Shown here one piece after another: positions 33,226-42,193 of a stretch of DNA of 64,000 bases. The stretch is from Actinoplanes sp. KI2 (lineage in GTDB: Bacteria; Actinomycetota; Actinomycetes; Mycobacteriales; Micromonosporaceae). Positions within the stretch are counted from its first letter, which is position 1. Each line of letters starts with the position of its first letter. The notes beneath the pieces were generated by a model. The model ran no database searches and had not been told where the DNA came from. It saw only the letters and a list, made by a program, of their open reading frames with translations. Position numbers and translations under genes: made by a program. The stretch lies in contig NZ_JAOSZE010000004.1 in the NCBI RefSeq assembly GCF_025630775.1, positions 62,001 through 126,000 on the forward strand. Direction: 5' to 3'.

Positions 33226-34452
33226 ATGAGCGATCACGACATCGTCGTCTACGGTGCCTCCGGCTTCGTCGGGGAACTGGTGGCGAAGTATCTGGCCGAA
33301 CATGCCGCGGCCGGCACCCGCATCGCCCTCGCTGGTCGCTCCGAGGCCAAACTCATGCAGGTCAGGCAGCGTCTTCGGGTGGACTGGCCGATCCTGGTGG
33401 CCGAAGCCGCCGACGAGCCCGCCCTGCAGAAGATCGCCGCAGCGACAAGAGTCGTGATCACCACGGTGGGCCCGTATGCGAAATACGGCAAAACCCTTGT
33501 GCAGGCCTGCGCCGCGGCCGGCACCGACTATGTCGACCTGACCGGCGAGGTGCTGTTCGCCCGGCAGAGCATCGATGACAACCACGAGCTCGCCCGAGCC
33601 ACCGGCGCCCGAATAGTCCATTCGTGCGGATTCGACTCGATCCCGTCCGACATCGGCGTGCACGTGCTCGATCAGCAGGTCAAGGCCGACGGCGCCGGCG
33701 AGCTGACGGACACCACGCTGGTCGTCACAAGCATGCGCGGCGGCGTCAGCGGCGGCACGATCGACTCGATGCGACACCAGCTCGACGTGGTCAAGACCGA
33801 CGGCAAGCTGCGCCGGGTCGCCGCCAGCCCGTATTCGCTGAGCCCCGACCGCGCGGCCGAGCCCGACCTCGGCCGGCAGGATGACACCGCCACACTCTCC
33901 GGTCCCGAGATCGATCTGCGGCTGCGGGGAACGCTCGCCCCGTTCTTCATGGCCTCGTACAACACCCGGGTGGTGCGCCGCAGCAACGCGTTGCGCGGCT
34001 GGGCGTACGGGCGGACCTTCCGCTACCGCGAGGCCATGAGTGTCGGCGCTTCCCCGCTCTCCCCGGTGCTCGCGCAGGTCACCCGGCTCGGTCTCGGCGC
34101 GCTGATGATCGGCCTGTCGCTGCCGCCGACCCGGTACGTGCTTGACCGGGTGCTGCCTAAGCCCGGGGAGGGCCCGGACGAGAAGTCCCGGGACAACGGC
34201 CACTTCACGATGGACCTTTTCGGCACCACCACGACCGGCGCCCGCTACACCGCACGGGTCCGGGCGAAGGGCGATCCCGGTTACGCCGCCACCGCGGTCA
34301 TGCTTGGCGAGTCGGCGCTGGCTCTGGTCCACGATCGCGACGTGCTGCCGCCGTCCGAGGGCGGGGTGCTCACCCCGGCGACCGCACTCGGCGACGCACT
34401 GGTGGCCCGCCTGCGATCCGCCGGAATGGAAATCAGCGCGAAGAGGAGCTGA
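33226..34452 (+). CDS. saccharopine-dehydrogenase-fold protein, trans-acting enoyl reductase-like
   Basis: A 408-residue protein. The NADP fold opens DIVVYGASGFVGELVAKYLA and IALAGRSEAKLMQVRQRL, then VVITTVGPYAKYGKTLVQAC and GTDYVDLTGEVLFARQSID, with ARIVHSCGFDSIPSDIGVHV. These are marks of the Rv2953-type trans-acting enoyl reductases and eukaryotic SCCPDH, not of true lysine-pathway enzymes. GGAGA precedes ATG 33226. The substrate is probably a lipid or polyketide intermediate. The upstream palindrome and the adjacent TetR gene suggest fatty-acid-like control. Confidence 0.88.
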   Translation: MSDHDIVVYGASGFVGELVAKYLAEHAAAGTRIALAGRSEAKLMQVRQRLRVDWPILVAEAADEPALQKIAAATRVVITTVGPYAKYGKTLVQACAAAGTDYVDLTGEVLFARQSIDDNHELARATGARIVHSCGFDSIPSDIGVHVLDQQVKADGAGELTDTTLVVTSMRGGVSGGTIDSMRHQLDVVKTDGKLRRVAASPYSLSPDRAAEPDLGRQDDTATLSGPEIDLRLRGTLAPFFMASYNTRVVRRSNALRGWAYGRTFRYREAMSVGASPLSPVLAQVTRLGLGALMIGLSLPPTRYVLDRVLPKPGEGPDEKSRDNGHFTMDLFGTTTTGARYTARVRAKGDPGYAATAVMLGESALALVHDRDVLPPSEGGVLTPATALGDALVARLRSAGMEISAKRS

Positions 34453-34488
34453 CCGAGGTCGGCGGCCGCGTGGTCGGGGCGGGCGGGT

Positions 34489-35118
34489 CTAGGCGGCGGC
34501 GAGCACGGACTGGCAGTAGGCGGTCAGGTGGTCGGCGAGGTCGTCGAGGTCGTCCGTCATCCCGCGGGACAGCCAGTCGATGATCACCTCGCTCAGACCT
34601 GCCACGAGCGCGAGCAGCAATCGCTCGTACCGAATCCGGTCCTTGGTCTGAGGGCTGACCCGGCGCAGCATCCACGCCAGGAATTGCGCGTCCTCGCGCA
34701 GCACGCCCCGGCGTCGGGTTTCCATGCGCGGCGCGTTGATATAGATCACCTGTGCTCGCCTCGGGTTGGCGCGTAGCATGGTGAGCAGTTGGTGCACCGC
34801 CGGGCGCATCACTTCCTCGACGGTGCGTGGCGACGGTGGCGTCGCCGCGACCACGCCGGCGAGCAGCCACTCGTTCTGCTCCTTCTGCAGCGCACGCGCC
34901 AGATCTTCGCGATCGACGAAGTGCTCGTAGAAGTAGCGCTTCGACACCCGCGCACCGGTGCAGACCTCGGCGACCGTGACGTCCTCATAGTCCCGGGTCC
35001 CGAACAGTTGCAGCGCCGACGCGAGAATTCGATCGCGCCGATCCGCCGCCCGTTCCTCGCGTGTTCGGCCGCCGTAGTTCTCGCCCCGGCGTGTACCGAC
35101 CGCAGTCCGTTCGTCCAC
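34489..35118 (-). CDS. TetR-family transcriptional regulator
   Basis: About 209 residues from GTG 35118. This start is chosen because TACCGT (minus strand, 35130-35125) lies six bases upstream, as in a leaderless promoter; ATG 35166 is the longer alternative. HTH: DRILASALQLFGTRDYEDVT, VAEVCTGARVSKRYFYEHFV. The C-terminal domain includes QVIYINAPRMETRRRGVLRE. Its gene converges on the enoyl-reductase-like gene, whose promoter has the palindrome at 33169-33182, the probable target. Confidence 0.88.
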   Translation of the reverse strand: MDERTAVGTRRGENYGGRTREERAADRRDRILASALQLFGTRDYEDVTVAEVCTGARVSKRYFYEHFVDREDLARALQKEQNEWLLAGVVAATPPSPRTVEEVMRPAVHQLLTMLRANPRRAQVIYINAPRMETRRRGVLREDAQFLAWMLRRVSPQTKDRIRYERLLLALVAGLSEVIIDWLSRGMTDDLDDLADHLTAYCQSVLAAA

Positions 35119-35210
35119 CAGATCACGGTAGGCCCACTCCGGCGGCGAGCGCCTAGTGGGAGACATGACCTACTGGCTTGAATTGGGTTCATTCGGGCAG
35201 GATCAACGTT

Positions 35211-35819
35211 GTGGTCGCTCGCCGTCTTCCGTTCCCGCTCACGTTGGCGGGCGACGGCATCGTCCTGCGCGACTGGCGGGCGGAAGATCTCGACGATCTG
35301 ATCGACCTTCTGGACGAGCCCGACATCGCCCGCTGGACCCCGATGCCGTCGCCTTTCGATCGAGAGGCGGGTGTCGCCTACCTCAAGCGCGCCCACCAGG
35401 GCCGGATGAGTGGGCAGCGCCTCCAGCTCGCGATCACCGAGGGCGGCGGGCGTCCGCTCGGCGAGGTCCTGCTCTTCGGCATCGACGCCGGCCTCCGCGA
35501 GGCCGAGCTGGGCTACCTGGTGGGTGCGCGCCATCGCCGGCGCGGGCTCGCGGCGGGGTCACTCTCACTTCTTTCCGCGTACGCCGGGACCACGCTCAAA
35601 CTGAGTCGCCTGCTGCTGAGAATCGATCCCGCGAACACGGCCAGCATCGCGGTGGCCCGTCGCTGCGGCTACACGCTGACCGGCGAGGCACCGATCCTGC
35701 AGGTCGGCCCGCACGGCCCGAGCAGCCTGGACACCTGGGAACAACTCACCGGCCACCCCGGCAGCCGCCTTGATCGACTGAAAAATGTCGCAGCCCGGCG
35801 GTACGGTCGTCGCACCTAG
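35211..35819 (+). CDS. GNAT-family acetyltransferase, RimJ/RimL type
   Basis: A 202-residue enzyme that moves acetyl from acetyl-CoA to an amine. GTG 35211 has AGGA (35199-35202) eight bases before it; TTG 35178 is a less likely start. The body has IVLRDWRAEDLDDLIDLLDE, LQLAITEGGGRPLGEVLLFG, AELGYLVGARHRRRGLAAGS (the CoA pyrophosphate loop, R-R-R-G-L-A) and LLLRIDPANTASIAVARRCG. The substrate (protein N-terminus, antibiotic or small amine) cannot be read from the sequence. Confidence 0.92.
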   Translation: MVARRLPFPLTLAGDGIVLRDWRAEDLDDLIDLLDEPDIARWTPMPSPFDREAGVAYLKRAHQGRMSGQRLQLAITEGGGRPLGEVLLFGIDAGLREAELGYLVGARHRRRGLAAGSLSLLSAYAGTTLKLSRLLLRIDPANTASIAVARRCGYTLTGEAPILQVGPHGPSSLDTWEQLTGHPGSRLDRLKNVAARRYGRRT

Positions 35820-35853
35820 AAACGGGGCAATACCCAGTCGGGCAGGAGGGGTC

Positions 35854-36951
35854 ATGGTCACTGTCGACCGTGCTCGAGTGATGGCGTTCCGCGTGGCCGC
35901 CCTCGGTCTGGCGGAGCGCGTCGACCGGCGCCCCGCCGACCTGCCGGTGCTGGATCTCGGTGTGCAGGAATACATGCCCGGCTCGCAGCGGGTCGCCCTC
36001 GCCGCGCGCACCTCCGCGGATCTCGACGACGACCGGCTGATCACGGTCTGGGCCGCCCGCGGCGCGCCACACCTGCACCGTCGAGCCGACCTCGCGGCCC
36101 TGGTCAAACAGCTGTGGCCGGTCGGCGACGCGGATGCGACCGCCCGGATCAAGAGCGGCCAGATCCCCGAGGGCATGCGCCTCGGCGTGGCCGCGTTCAG
36201 CGCAACCGCGGCCGCGTTCCGCGAGGTGGTGACCGACTCGATGCCGCGCGACGTGGTGAGCACCGAGGTGAGCAAGCGGGTGCCGCGCGAGCTGACGTAT
36301 TACTGCCGCAGCTGCGGCGCGCAGCACATCGCCGGCAATGTCTGGCAGCATTCCGGGCTGGCCGGCGGCGTCCAGGTCGAGTCGCGCGGGCGCGACGCCA
36401 CCCTTGGCCCGATACCCGACGCGCCGCCGCAGCCCCGCGCGAACGAGGGCATCGCCGACCTGATCACGACCTATCTTCGCCTGCTCGGCCCGGCGACCCC
36501 TGCCGAGCTGGGTAAATATCTGGGCAGCACGACCGCCGAGATGAAGCGGGTCTGGCCGGCGACCGGTCTGGCCGAGGTCAAGGTCGAGGGCCGCAGGGCG
36601 TGGCTGCCCGAGTCCTCGGTGGACGATCTGGCCGAGGCCGCCCCGGCCGAGGGGGTGCGGCTGCTGCCGGGGATGGATCCCTTGCTCCAGGCCCGCGACC
36701 GTGACCTGTTGATTCCCGACCGGGCACAGCAAAAGGAGGTCTGGCGCATCCTCGGCAATCCGGGCGTGCTGTTGCTCGACGGGGAGATCCTCGGGGTGTG
36801 GCGGGCCAAGGCGGCCGGCCGTAAACGGGTCGACCTGACCGTCACGTCCTTCGTCCCGCTCCCCGCCGCGCGCCGAAAACAGATCGAGGCCGAGGCCGCC
36901 GAGGTGGCCCGCGGCCGCGACGTCCCCGAGGCCACCGTCACGTTCACCTGA
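35854..36951 (+). CDS. winged-helix DNA-binding protein, AlkZ-like DNA glycosylase family
   Basis: A 365-residue protein of the HTH_42 family. GGAGGGG precedes ATG 35854. Typical parts: RARVMAFRVAALGLAERVDR, QEYMPGSQRVALAARTSADL (position of the AlkZ-type QxQ-like motif, here QEYMPGSQ), LITVWAARGAPHLHRRADLA, and GVRLLPGMDPLLQARDRDLL. AlkZ of Streptomyces unhooks DNA crosslinks of azinomycin; the catalytic QxQ/QxD motif is not clearly conserved here. A CRSCG pair (residues about 152-155) is unusual. Function as glycosylase is uncertain. Confidence 0.78.
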   Translation: MVTVDRARVMAFRVAALGLAERVDRRPADLPVLDLGVQEYMPGSQRVALAARTSADLDDDRLITVWAARGAPHLHRRADLAALVKQLWPVGDADATARIKSGQIPEGMRLGVAAFSATAAAFREVVTDSMPRDVVSTEVSKRVPRELTYYCRSCGAQHIAGNVWQHSGLAGGVQVESRGRDATLGPIPDAPPQPRANEGIADLITTYLRLLGPATPAELGKYLGSTTAEMKRVWPATGLAEVKVEGRRAWLPESSVDDLAEAAPAEGVRLLPGMDPLLQARDRDLLIPDRAQQKEVWRILGNPGVLLLDGEILGVWRAKAAGRKRVDLTVTSFVPLPAARRKQIEAEAAEVARGRDVPEATVTFT

Positions 36952-37107
36952 CCGCGCTGCGCGCCACCGGTTGGAGTAAAGCGTGCGGTTGGTGGGAACT
37001 GGCATCCGTCGGAGGTATCACGAGGGCAACGGGCGAGTAACAATGAGATAGATCGAGATGGCTCTTACCCGATCGCGCTAGGCCCGGTGCCGACCGGAGG
37101 GGACGAC

Positions 37108-37404
37108 ATGCTGAGCAGGGAAGACAACCAGCGGCTGGCGGAGCTCGAACGCCAGCTCAGGCGGGATGACCCGGAGTTCTGCGCCCGCATGACCGGCGGT
37201 ATGGACCGTCCGGCACCGCGTCGCAGGCCTCGCCGGAAACTGGCGTTGTCCCTGCTGGTGACCGCGCTCGTCCTCTGGGCGGCCGCGATCACGCTGGCCG
37301 TGCTCGGTTGGTGGATCGTTGCCGTGATCGCGGCCGTGCTCGGCACCACCGTGGCCTCCGTGTTGACCTTCCACCTGATCCGGCACCGCGCGGACTCCGC
37401 CTGA
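37108..37404 (+). CDS. DUF3040 small membrane protein
   Basis: A 98-residue protein. GGAGGGGA (37096-37103) precedes ATG 37108. The first 30 residues (LSREDNQRLAELERQLRRDD, PEFCARM) are the DUF3040 motif S-x-x-E-x-x-x-L-x-x-I/L-E-x-x-L-x-x-x-D-P. Two hydrophobic helices follow (LALSLLVTALVLWAAAITLA and VIAAVLGTTVASVLTFHLI). The family is restricted to actinobacteria and has no known function. Confidence 0.9.
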   Translation: MLSREDNQRLAELERQLRRDDPEFCARMTGGMDRPAPRRRPRRKLALSLLVTALVLWAAAITLAVLGWWIVAVIAAVLGTTVASVLTFHLIRHRADSA

Positions 37405-37434
37405 CCCGTTCGTCTCCACCGCTGCCGTGACCGG

Positions 37435-37467
37435 AAAGGCGGCGCCGAGGTTTCGACGCCGCCTTTT
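37435..37467. terminator. strong intrinsic terminator, convergent genes
   Basis: AAAGGCGGCG (37435-37444) pairs with CGCCGCCTTT (37457-37466) over a 12-base loop, followed by T on the plus strand and by a matching AAAGG/CCTTT on the minus strand, so it can work for both the DUF3040 gene and the minus-strand GtrA/GT2 gene. Confidence 0.8.
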
Positions 37468-37562
37468 CCGTGGGCCGACCAGTGCCGGGGATTTCCGCTA
37501 TGCGCCCCCGCAACGCGCGGCGAGGGCCGGACACGCGCCACTGGTCGGTGGTGCGCGCGTGG

Positions 37563-38801
37563 TCAGGCCCGAGCGTGGTTGCGTCGGCGGGACCGGAACA
37601 CCCAGATGCGCAACAGCAGGAAGCGGACCGCCGTGGCGAGCAGGTTCGCCAGGATCAGCACGGCCAGCTCGACCCCCTTGGCCGGGTGCGTGGTGATCGC
37701 GTCGAGCAGGGCCAGCGAGCCGCTGGTCAGGGCCAGGCCGACGGCAAAGACGAGCAAGCCCTGGGCCTGGTGACGCATGGCGCCGTCGTTGCCGCGGACG
37801 CCGAAGGTCACGCGCCGGTTCACCGCGGTGTTCGCGATCGCGGTGACCAGCAGGGCGACCAGGTTGGCCCACTGCGGGCTGACGGCGGTGCGCAGGACGG
37901 CGTACAGGATCAAGTAGGCGAGCGTGCTCGCCGCGCCCACCGCGGCGAAACGGATCAGCTGGCCGGTGAGACCGGCCGGCACGCCGGCCACCGGCAGCGG
38001 GTTGCGGCCCAGCTGTTCCCGCAGCGTCGCCAGCGGCAGTCGGCCCGAGCCGAGCGCCCGGAGCAGCCGCGCGATGCCCTTCAGATCGGCGATCGCGGTC
38101 GAGACGATGTCCACCCGGCTGTCCGGGTCGTCCACCCAGTCGACCGGCACCTCGTGGATGCGCAGGCCGGCCCGCTCGGCCAGGACCAGCATCTCGGTGT
38201 CGAAGAACCACCCGGTGTCCTCCACCATCGGCAGCAGCCGCTCGGCCACGTCACCGCGGATCGCCTTGAAGCCGCACTGCGCGTCGGAGAAGCGGGCCGA
38301 CAGCGTGCCCCGCAGGATCAGGTTGTAGCTGCGCGAGATGAACTCCCGCTTGGCGCCGCGCACCACCCGGGAACCGCGGGCCAGGCGCGACCCGATCGCC
38401 AGGTCGGAATGCCCGGAGATCAGCGGCGCCACCAGCGGAAGCAGCGCGCCCAGGTCGGTGGAGAGATCGACATCCAGGTACGCGAGGACGGCCGCGTCCG
38501 AGGTGGTCCACACGTGCTTGAGCGCCCGGCCCCGGCCCTTCTCCGGCAGATGCACCGATGCGACGCCGGGCAGTTCCCGGGTGAGCCACCTGGCCACGTC
38601 GGCGGTCGAGTCGGTGCTCGCGTTGTCGGCGATCGTGATCCGGAACCGGTACGGGAAGTGCGTCGACAGGTACGCGTGCAGGCGCCGCACGCACGGCTCG
38701 AGGTCGATCTCCTCGTTGTACACGGGGACCACCACGTCGAGCACCGGGGCGTCGATCCGGGCGGGGTCGGCGGCGTGCGATGGCAGCGTCTCAAGGCTCA
38801 T
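37563..38801 (-). CDS. bifunctional family 2 glycosyltransferase/GtrA-like membrane protein
   Basis: A 412-residue protein. ATG 38801 is used; a TTG at 38870 would extend it through poorly coding sequence. Residues about 20-265 are a DPM1-like GT2: LDVVVPVYNEEIDLEPCVRR, ITIADNASTDSTADVARWL, YLDVDLSTDL as DxD, and SDAQCGFKAIRGDVAERLLP. Residues about 285-405 are a GtrA domain with four helices (LIRFAAVGAASTLAYLILYA, AVNRRVTFGVRG). Such fusions make a polyprenyl-phosphate sugar and help flip it. The GT39 gene next door would be a logical user of that sugar donor. Confidence 0.92.
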   Translation of the reverse strand: MSLETLPSHAADPARIDAPVLDVVVPVYNEEIDLEPCVRRLHAYLSTHFPYRFRITIADNASTDSTADVARWLTRELPGVASVHLPEKGRGRALKHVWTTSDAAVLAYLDVDLSTDLGALLPLVAPLISGHSDLAIGSRLARGSRVVRGAKREFISRSYNLILRGTLSARFSDAQCGFKAIRGDVAERLLPMVEDTGWFFDTEMLVLAERAGLRIHEVPVDWVDDPDSRVDIVSTAIADLKGIARLLRALGSGRLPLATLREQLGRNPLPVAGVPAGLTGQLIRFAAVGAASTLAYLILYAVLRTAVSPQWANLVALLVTAIANTAVNRRVTFGVRGNDGAMRHQAQGLLVFAVGLALTSGSLALLDAITTHPAKGVELAVLILANLLATAVRFLLLRIWVFRSRRRNHARA

Positions 38802-38890
38802 GCCATACAAGTTCGACTCCGCAACTGGGGGATTCGTAGGGCCACCCTGTGCCGGCCCTGTGAAATTCAAAAAGGAGAGAAGGTACGAAT

Positions 38891-38921
38891 GGGCGGCACC
38901 CCTTGGCGCGGGGTGCCGCCC
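38891..38921 (-). terminator. hairpin after the GT39 gene
   Basis: GGGCGGCACCCC (38891-38902) and GGGGTGCCGCCC (38910-38921) form a perfect 12-bp stem with a 7-base loop, 15 bases past the end of the GT39 gene. No T tract follows, so it resembles the L-shaped type of actinobacterial terminators. Confidence 0.65.
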
Positions 38922-38936
38922 ATCTTCGATGGTGAA

Positions 38937-40991
38937 TCAGGAGATCGGAGCCGTCAGGTCATAGACGGTGGTGTTTCCGATCGTCTTGGCGGTGAAGCTC
39001 TGCGACACCCATTGGGAGATCTGCGAGCCGGTGTTGCTGCCGCCGGTGTTGCTGCCGCCGCGCATGCCGCCGAAGCCGGAGCCGCCGCCGATGAAATAGT
39101 GGATCTTCCCCTCGGCCACGTACTGCTTGAACTGGGCGAGCGTCGGGGACGGGTCGGTGCCGTTGAAGCCGCCGACCGCCATCACCGGGTCGCCGGTGGC
39201 CAGCTGGTAGCCGGACGCGTTCTGCGAGCCGACCGCGGCCGCCACCCAGGTGTACTTCGAGGCGTCGGTCTGCAGCAGGGTCTTCATCTCGTCGCTGACC
39301 GTCGCGGCGTCGAGGAGGCCGCCCGCGCCGCCACCGCCACGCATCCCGCGGCCGCCACCGCCACCGCCGCCGTTGCCGCCCGGGAAAGCGCCGCCGGCAA
39401 AGCCGTTCTGGGCACCGCCGCCGGGGAACCCGCCGCCGGGGAAGCCGCCTCCTGGGAAGCCACCGCCTCGACCTCCACCCCCGCCGGGCCCGCCGAATCC
39501 GGCAGCCGTCGCCGGCCCGGCAGACGGGATCGAACCCGTGTGCGCCTGGGACGCGGTCTGTACCGCGTACGCGGAAGGCCCCGCAAGCGCCGCGACCAGA
39601 GCGACCCCCGCGGAAACCACACCGATCCGCGCCGACAGGCGCCGGCCCGGCACCCCGGCCGCCGCGATCACCCCGGCCGCCGCGACCAGCCCGCCGATCA
39701 GCACCACCCAGCGCAGCCAGGGCAGGAAGTCCGCGCTGCGCGCCAGCAGGTGGTAGCACCACCAGGCGGTGACCGCGATCGCCGCGGCCAGCGTCGCCGC
39801 CGCCGGCATGGTGCGCCGGGCTCGCCAGAGCAGCACCGACCCGATGCCGACCACCGCGCCCACGGCCGGCGCCAGCGCCACCGTGTAATACGCGTGGAAG
39901 ATGCCCTGCATGTAGCTGAACACCAGACCGGTGCCGACCAGCCATCCACCCCAGAGCACGAGCGCGGCCCGCTGCCGGTCGGTGCGCAGCCGCGGCGCGG
40001 TCAGCACCAGCCCGGCCACCAGCACGATCAGCGCCCCCGGCAGCAGCCAGGAGATCTGCCCGCCCTGCGAGCTGTCGAACATCCGCAGCAGGCCGGTCTC
40101 GCCCCAGCCGCCGCCTCCGCCGCCACCCCCGACGCTGCCGGTCTCGTCGCCGGAGAGCCGGCCGAGCCCGTTGTAGCCGAGAGCCAGCTCGAGCAGGCTG
40201 TTGTTCTGCGAGCCGCCGATGTACGGCCGGTCGGCCGCCGGCACCAGCTCGACGATCGCGATGTACCACCCGGCCGAGACCACCAGCGCGACCCCGGAGA
40301 TCAGCAGTTGGCCGATCCGCCTGCCGAGCTTCGGCGGGCCGGCGATCAGGTACGCGAGGGCGAACGCCGGCACCACGAGCAGTGCCTGGAGCATCTTGGC
40401 GAGGAAGCCGAACCCGACGAACATCCCGGCGAGCGCGAGCCACTTGGTGGACCCGTTCTCGATCGCCCGGGTGGTCGCCCACGCGCCGGCCACCATCGCC
40501 AGCACCAGCAGCGCGTCCGGGTTGTTGAACCGGAACATCAGCACCGCGATCGGGGTCAGCGCCAGCGTCGCGCCCGCGATCAGCCCGGCGACCGGGCCGA
40601 ACCAGCGCTTGATCGTGGCGTACAGCAGGCCGACGCCGGCCACGCCCATCAGGGCCTGGGGGACCAGGATGCTCCAGGCGTTGACGCCGAAGATCCGGGC
40701 GGAGAGCGCCATGAACCAGATTGCGGCCGGCGTCTTGTCCACAGTGATCGCATTGGCCGCGTCGGACGAGCCGTAGAAGAACGCCTTCCAGCTCACCGAG
40801 CCGGCCTGGGCCGCCGCGGAGTAGAACGCGTTGGCCCAGCCCGACCTGTTCAGTCCCCAGAGGTAGAGGACACCGGTGAGCAGCAGCAGGGCGATTACCG
40901 AGGGCCGCACCCACGCGGGATCGCGGCGGCGTACGGGCGCCTCGGGAGGTGCGGCGGCGGCCACCGGTGGGGCGGGGAGCGTCGAGGTCAT
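38937..40991 (-). CDS. GT39/ArnT-like membrane glycosyltransferase with Gly-rich loop
   Basis: A 684-residue GT-C enzyme. First loop has LYLWGLNRSGWANAFYSAAA and SSDAANAITVDKTPAAIWFM, the acidic motif region of this family, then MALSARIFGVNAWSILVPQA and AVLMFRFNNPDALLVLAMVA. About 11-13 helices run to residue 480. After that comes a secreted part with a strongly repetitive Gly/Phe/Pro stretch (GGGFPGGGFPGGG and GGGGGGGRGMRGGGG) followed by a domain with NASGYQLATGDPVMAVGGFN. It should transfer sugar from a polyprenyl-phosphate donor, perhaps made by the GT2/GtrA protein. It starts 33 bases after the DAHP synthase stop. Confidence 0.88.
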   Translation of the reverse strand: MTSTLPAPPVAAAAPPEAPVRRRDPAWVRPSVIALLLLTGVLYLWGLNRSGWANAFYSAAAQAGSVSWKAFFYGSSDAANAITVDKTPAAIWFMALSARIFGVNAWSILVPQALMGVAGVGLLYATIKRWFGPVAGLIAGATLALTPIAVLMFRFNNPDALLVLAMVAGAWATTRAIENGSTKWLALAGMFVGFGFLAKMLQALLVVPAFALAYLIAGPPKLGRRIGQLLISGVALVVSAGWYIAIVELVPAADRPYIGGSQNNSLLELALGYNGLGRLSGDETGSVGGGGGGGGWGETGLLRMFDSSQGGQISWLLPGALIVLVAGLVLTAPRLRTDRQRAALVLWGGWLVGTGLVFSYMQGIFHAYYTVALAPAVGAVVGIGSVLLWRARRTMPAAATLAAAIAVTAWWCYHLLARSADFLPWLRWVVLIGGLVAAAGVIAAAGVPGRRLSARIGVVSAGVALVAALAGPSAYAVQTASQAHTGSIPSAGPATAAGFGGPGGGGGRGGGFPGGGFPGGGFPGGGAQNGFAGGAFPGGNGGGGGGGRGMRGGGGAGGLLDAATVSDEMKTLLQTDASKYTWVAAAVGSQNASGYQLATGDPVMAVGGFNGTDPSPTLAQFKQYVAEGKIHYFIGGGSGFGGMRGGSNTGGSNTGSQISQWVSQSFTAKTIGNTTVYDLTAPIS

Positions 40992-41024
40992 GGGTCAACT
41001 CTCGACGCGCCCGCTGTCGTGTCT

Positions 41025-42095
41025 TTATGCCGTCGCTGTGCGCCTGCTGTGAGCTGCGGCGGCCAGCTTCTCCAGCACCTCGACGGTCGGCTGCCAGCCC
41101 ATGCAGGCATCGGTGACCGACTGGCCGTACGTCAGCTCGCCGCCGAGGTCCTGCCGGCCCGGGACGAGGAAGCTCTCCAGCATGACGCCGCTGATCCCAC
41201 GCTGCCCGTCGGCGACCTGACCGGCCACGTCGTCGGCGACCAGCGGCTGGCGCAGGTGGTCCTTGTTGCTGTTGCCGTGCGAGCAGTCGATCACCAGCCG
41301 CTCCGGCAGCCCGGCCTTGCGCAGCAGCTGCAGCGCGCCCTCGACGTCCTCGGCGCTGTAGTTCGGCCGGCCGCCGCCACCGCGCAGCACCAGGTGGGTG
41401 TCCGGGTTGCCGGTGGTGTGCAGGATCGCCGGGGTGCCGGAGTAGTCGATGCCGGGGAAGACGTGCGGCACGGCGGCGGCCTGGATGGCGTCGACCGCGG
41501 TGCTGATGCTCCCGTCGGGGCGGTTCTTCATGCCGATCGGCATGGAGAGGCCGGACGCCAGCTGCCGATGGACCTGCGATTCGACCGTACGGGCGCCGAT
41601 CGCGCCCCAGGCCACGGTGTCCGCGATGTACTGCGGCGTGATCGGGTCGAGGAACTCGACGGCGGTCGGCAGCCCGTGCCGCACGATCTCGAGCAGCAGC
41701 CGGCGGGCGATACGCAGGCCGGTGCCGACGTCGCCGGTGCCGTCCAGCGCCGGGTCGTTGATCAGGCCCTTCCAGCCGACCGTGGAGCGCGGCTTCTCGA
41801 AGTAGACGCGCATCACGATCAGCAGGTCGTCGGCGAGCCGGTCGGCCTGCTCGCGCAGCAGTCCCGCGTACTCGCCGGCGGCGGCCGGATCGTGCACCGA
41901 GCACGGGCCGACCACGACGAGCAGCCGCGGATCTCGGGCGTTCAGCACGTTCTCGACCTGGCGGCGGCCCTCGACCACGTTGTCGTGCAGGTCGCTGGTC
42001 AGCGGCAGCTCGTGGTGCAGCAGCGCGGGGCTCATCAGCGGGACGACGGCGGCGATGCGCTGGTCACGGACGCGCTGGACCTCGGGGACGGTCAC
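41025..42095 (-). CDS. aroG: 3-deoxy-7-phosphoheptulonate (DAHP) synthase, class I
   Basis: A 356-residue enzyme joining PEP and erythrose-4-phosphate, the first step to chorismate. GTG 42095 is chosen because AGGAG lies 9 bases upstream; ATG 42104 touches that SD. Motifs: LLVVVGPCSVHDPAAAGEYA, MRVYFEKPRSTVGWKGLIND, GLPTAVEFLDPITPQYIADT, AIGARTVESQVHRQLASGLS, MPIGMKNRPDGSI, DCSHGNSNKDHLRQP and GVMLESFLVPGRQ with the metal ligands Cys, His, Glu. It is of the AroF/G/H type. Upstream is an attenuator whose leader peptide carries Trp, Tyr and Phe codons, so expression should rise when aromatic charged tRNAs are scarce. Confidence 0.95.
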   Translation of the reverse strand: MTVPEVQRVRDQRIAAVVPLMSPALLHHELPLTSDLHDNVVEGRRQVENVLNARDPRLLVVVGPCSVHDPAAAGEYAGLLREQADRLADDLLIVMRVYFEKPRSTVGWKGLINDPALDGTGDVGTGLRIARRLLLEIVRHGLPTAVEFLDPITPQYIADTVAWGAIGARTVESQVHRQLASGLSMPIGMKNRPDGSISTAVDAIQAAAVPHVFPGIDYSGTPAILHTTGNPDTHLVLRGGGGRPNYSAEDVEGALQLLRKAGLPERLVIDCSHGNSNKDHLRQPLVADDVAGQVADGQRGISGVMLESFLVPGRQDLGGELTYGQSVTDACMGWQPTVEVLEKLAAAAHSRRTATA

Positions 42096-42145
42096 GTTCC
42101 TCATCTCCTCAGCCGGCGCCCGTGGCGAGAGCCGGCAAACAAAAA

Positions 42146-42166
42146 GGCAGCGACGTCGTCGCTGCC
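42146..42166 (-). terminator. attenuator terminator hairpin
   Basis: On the minus strand, 9-bp arms GGCAGCGAC and GTCGCTGCC with a 3-base loop, then TTTTTGTTT. It is a textbook intrinsic terminator located before, not after, the DAHP synthase gene (start 42095), and 27 bases past the leader peptide stop. Confidence 0.9.
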
Positions 42167-42193
42167 TCGGCCGGCTCTGGCTGGTGTCTCAGG

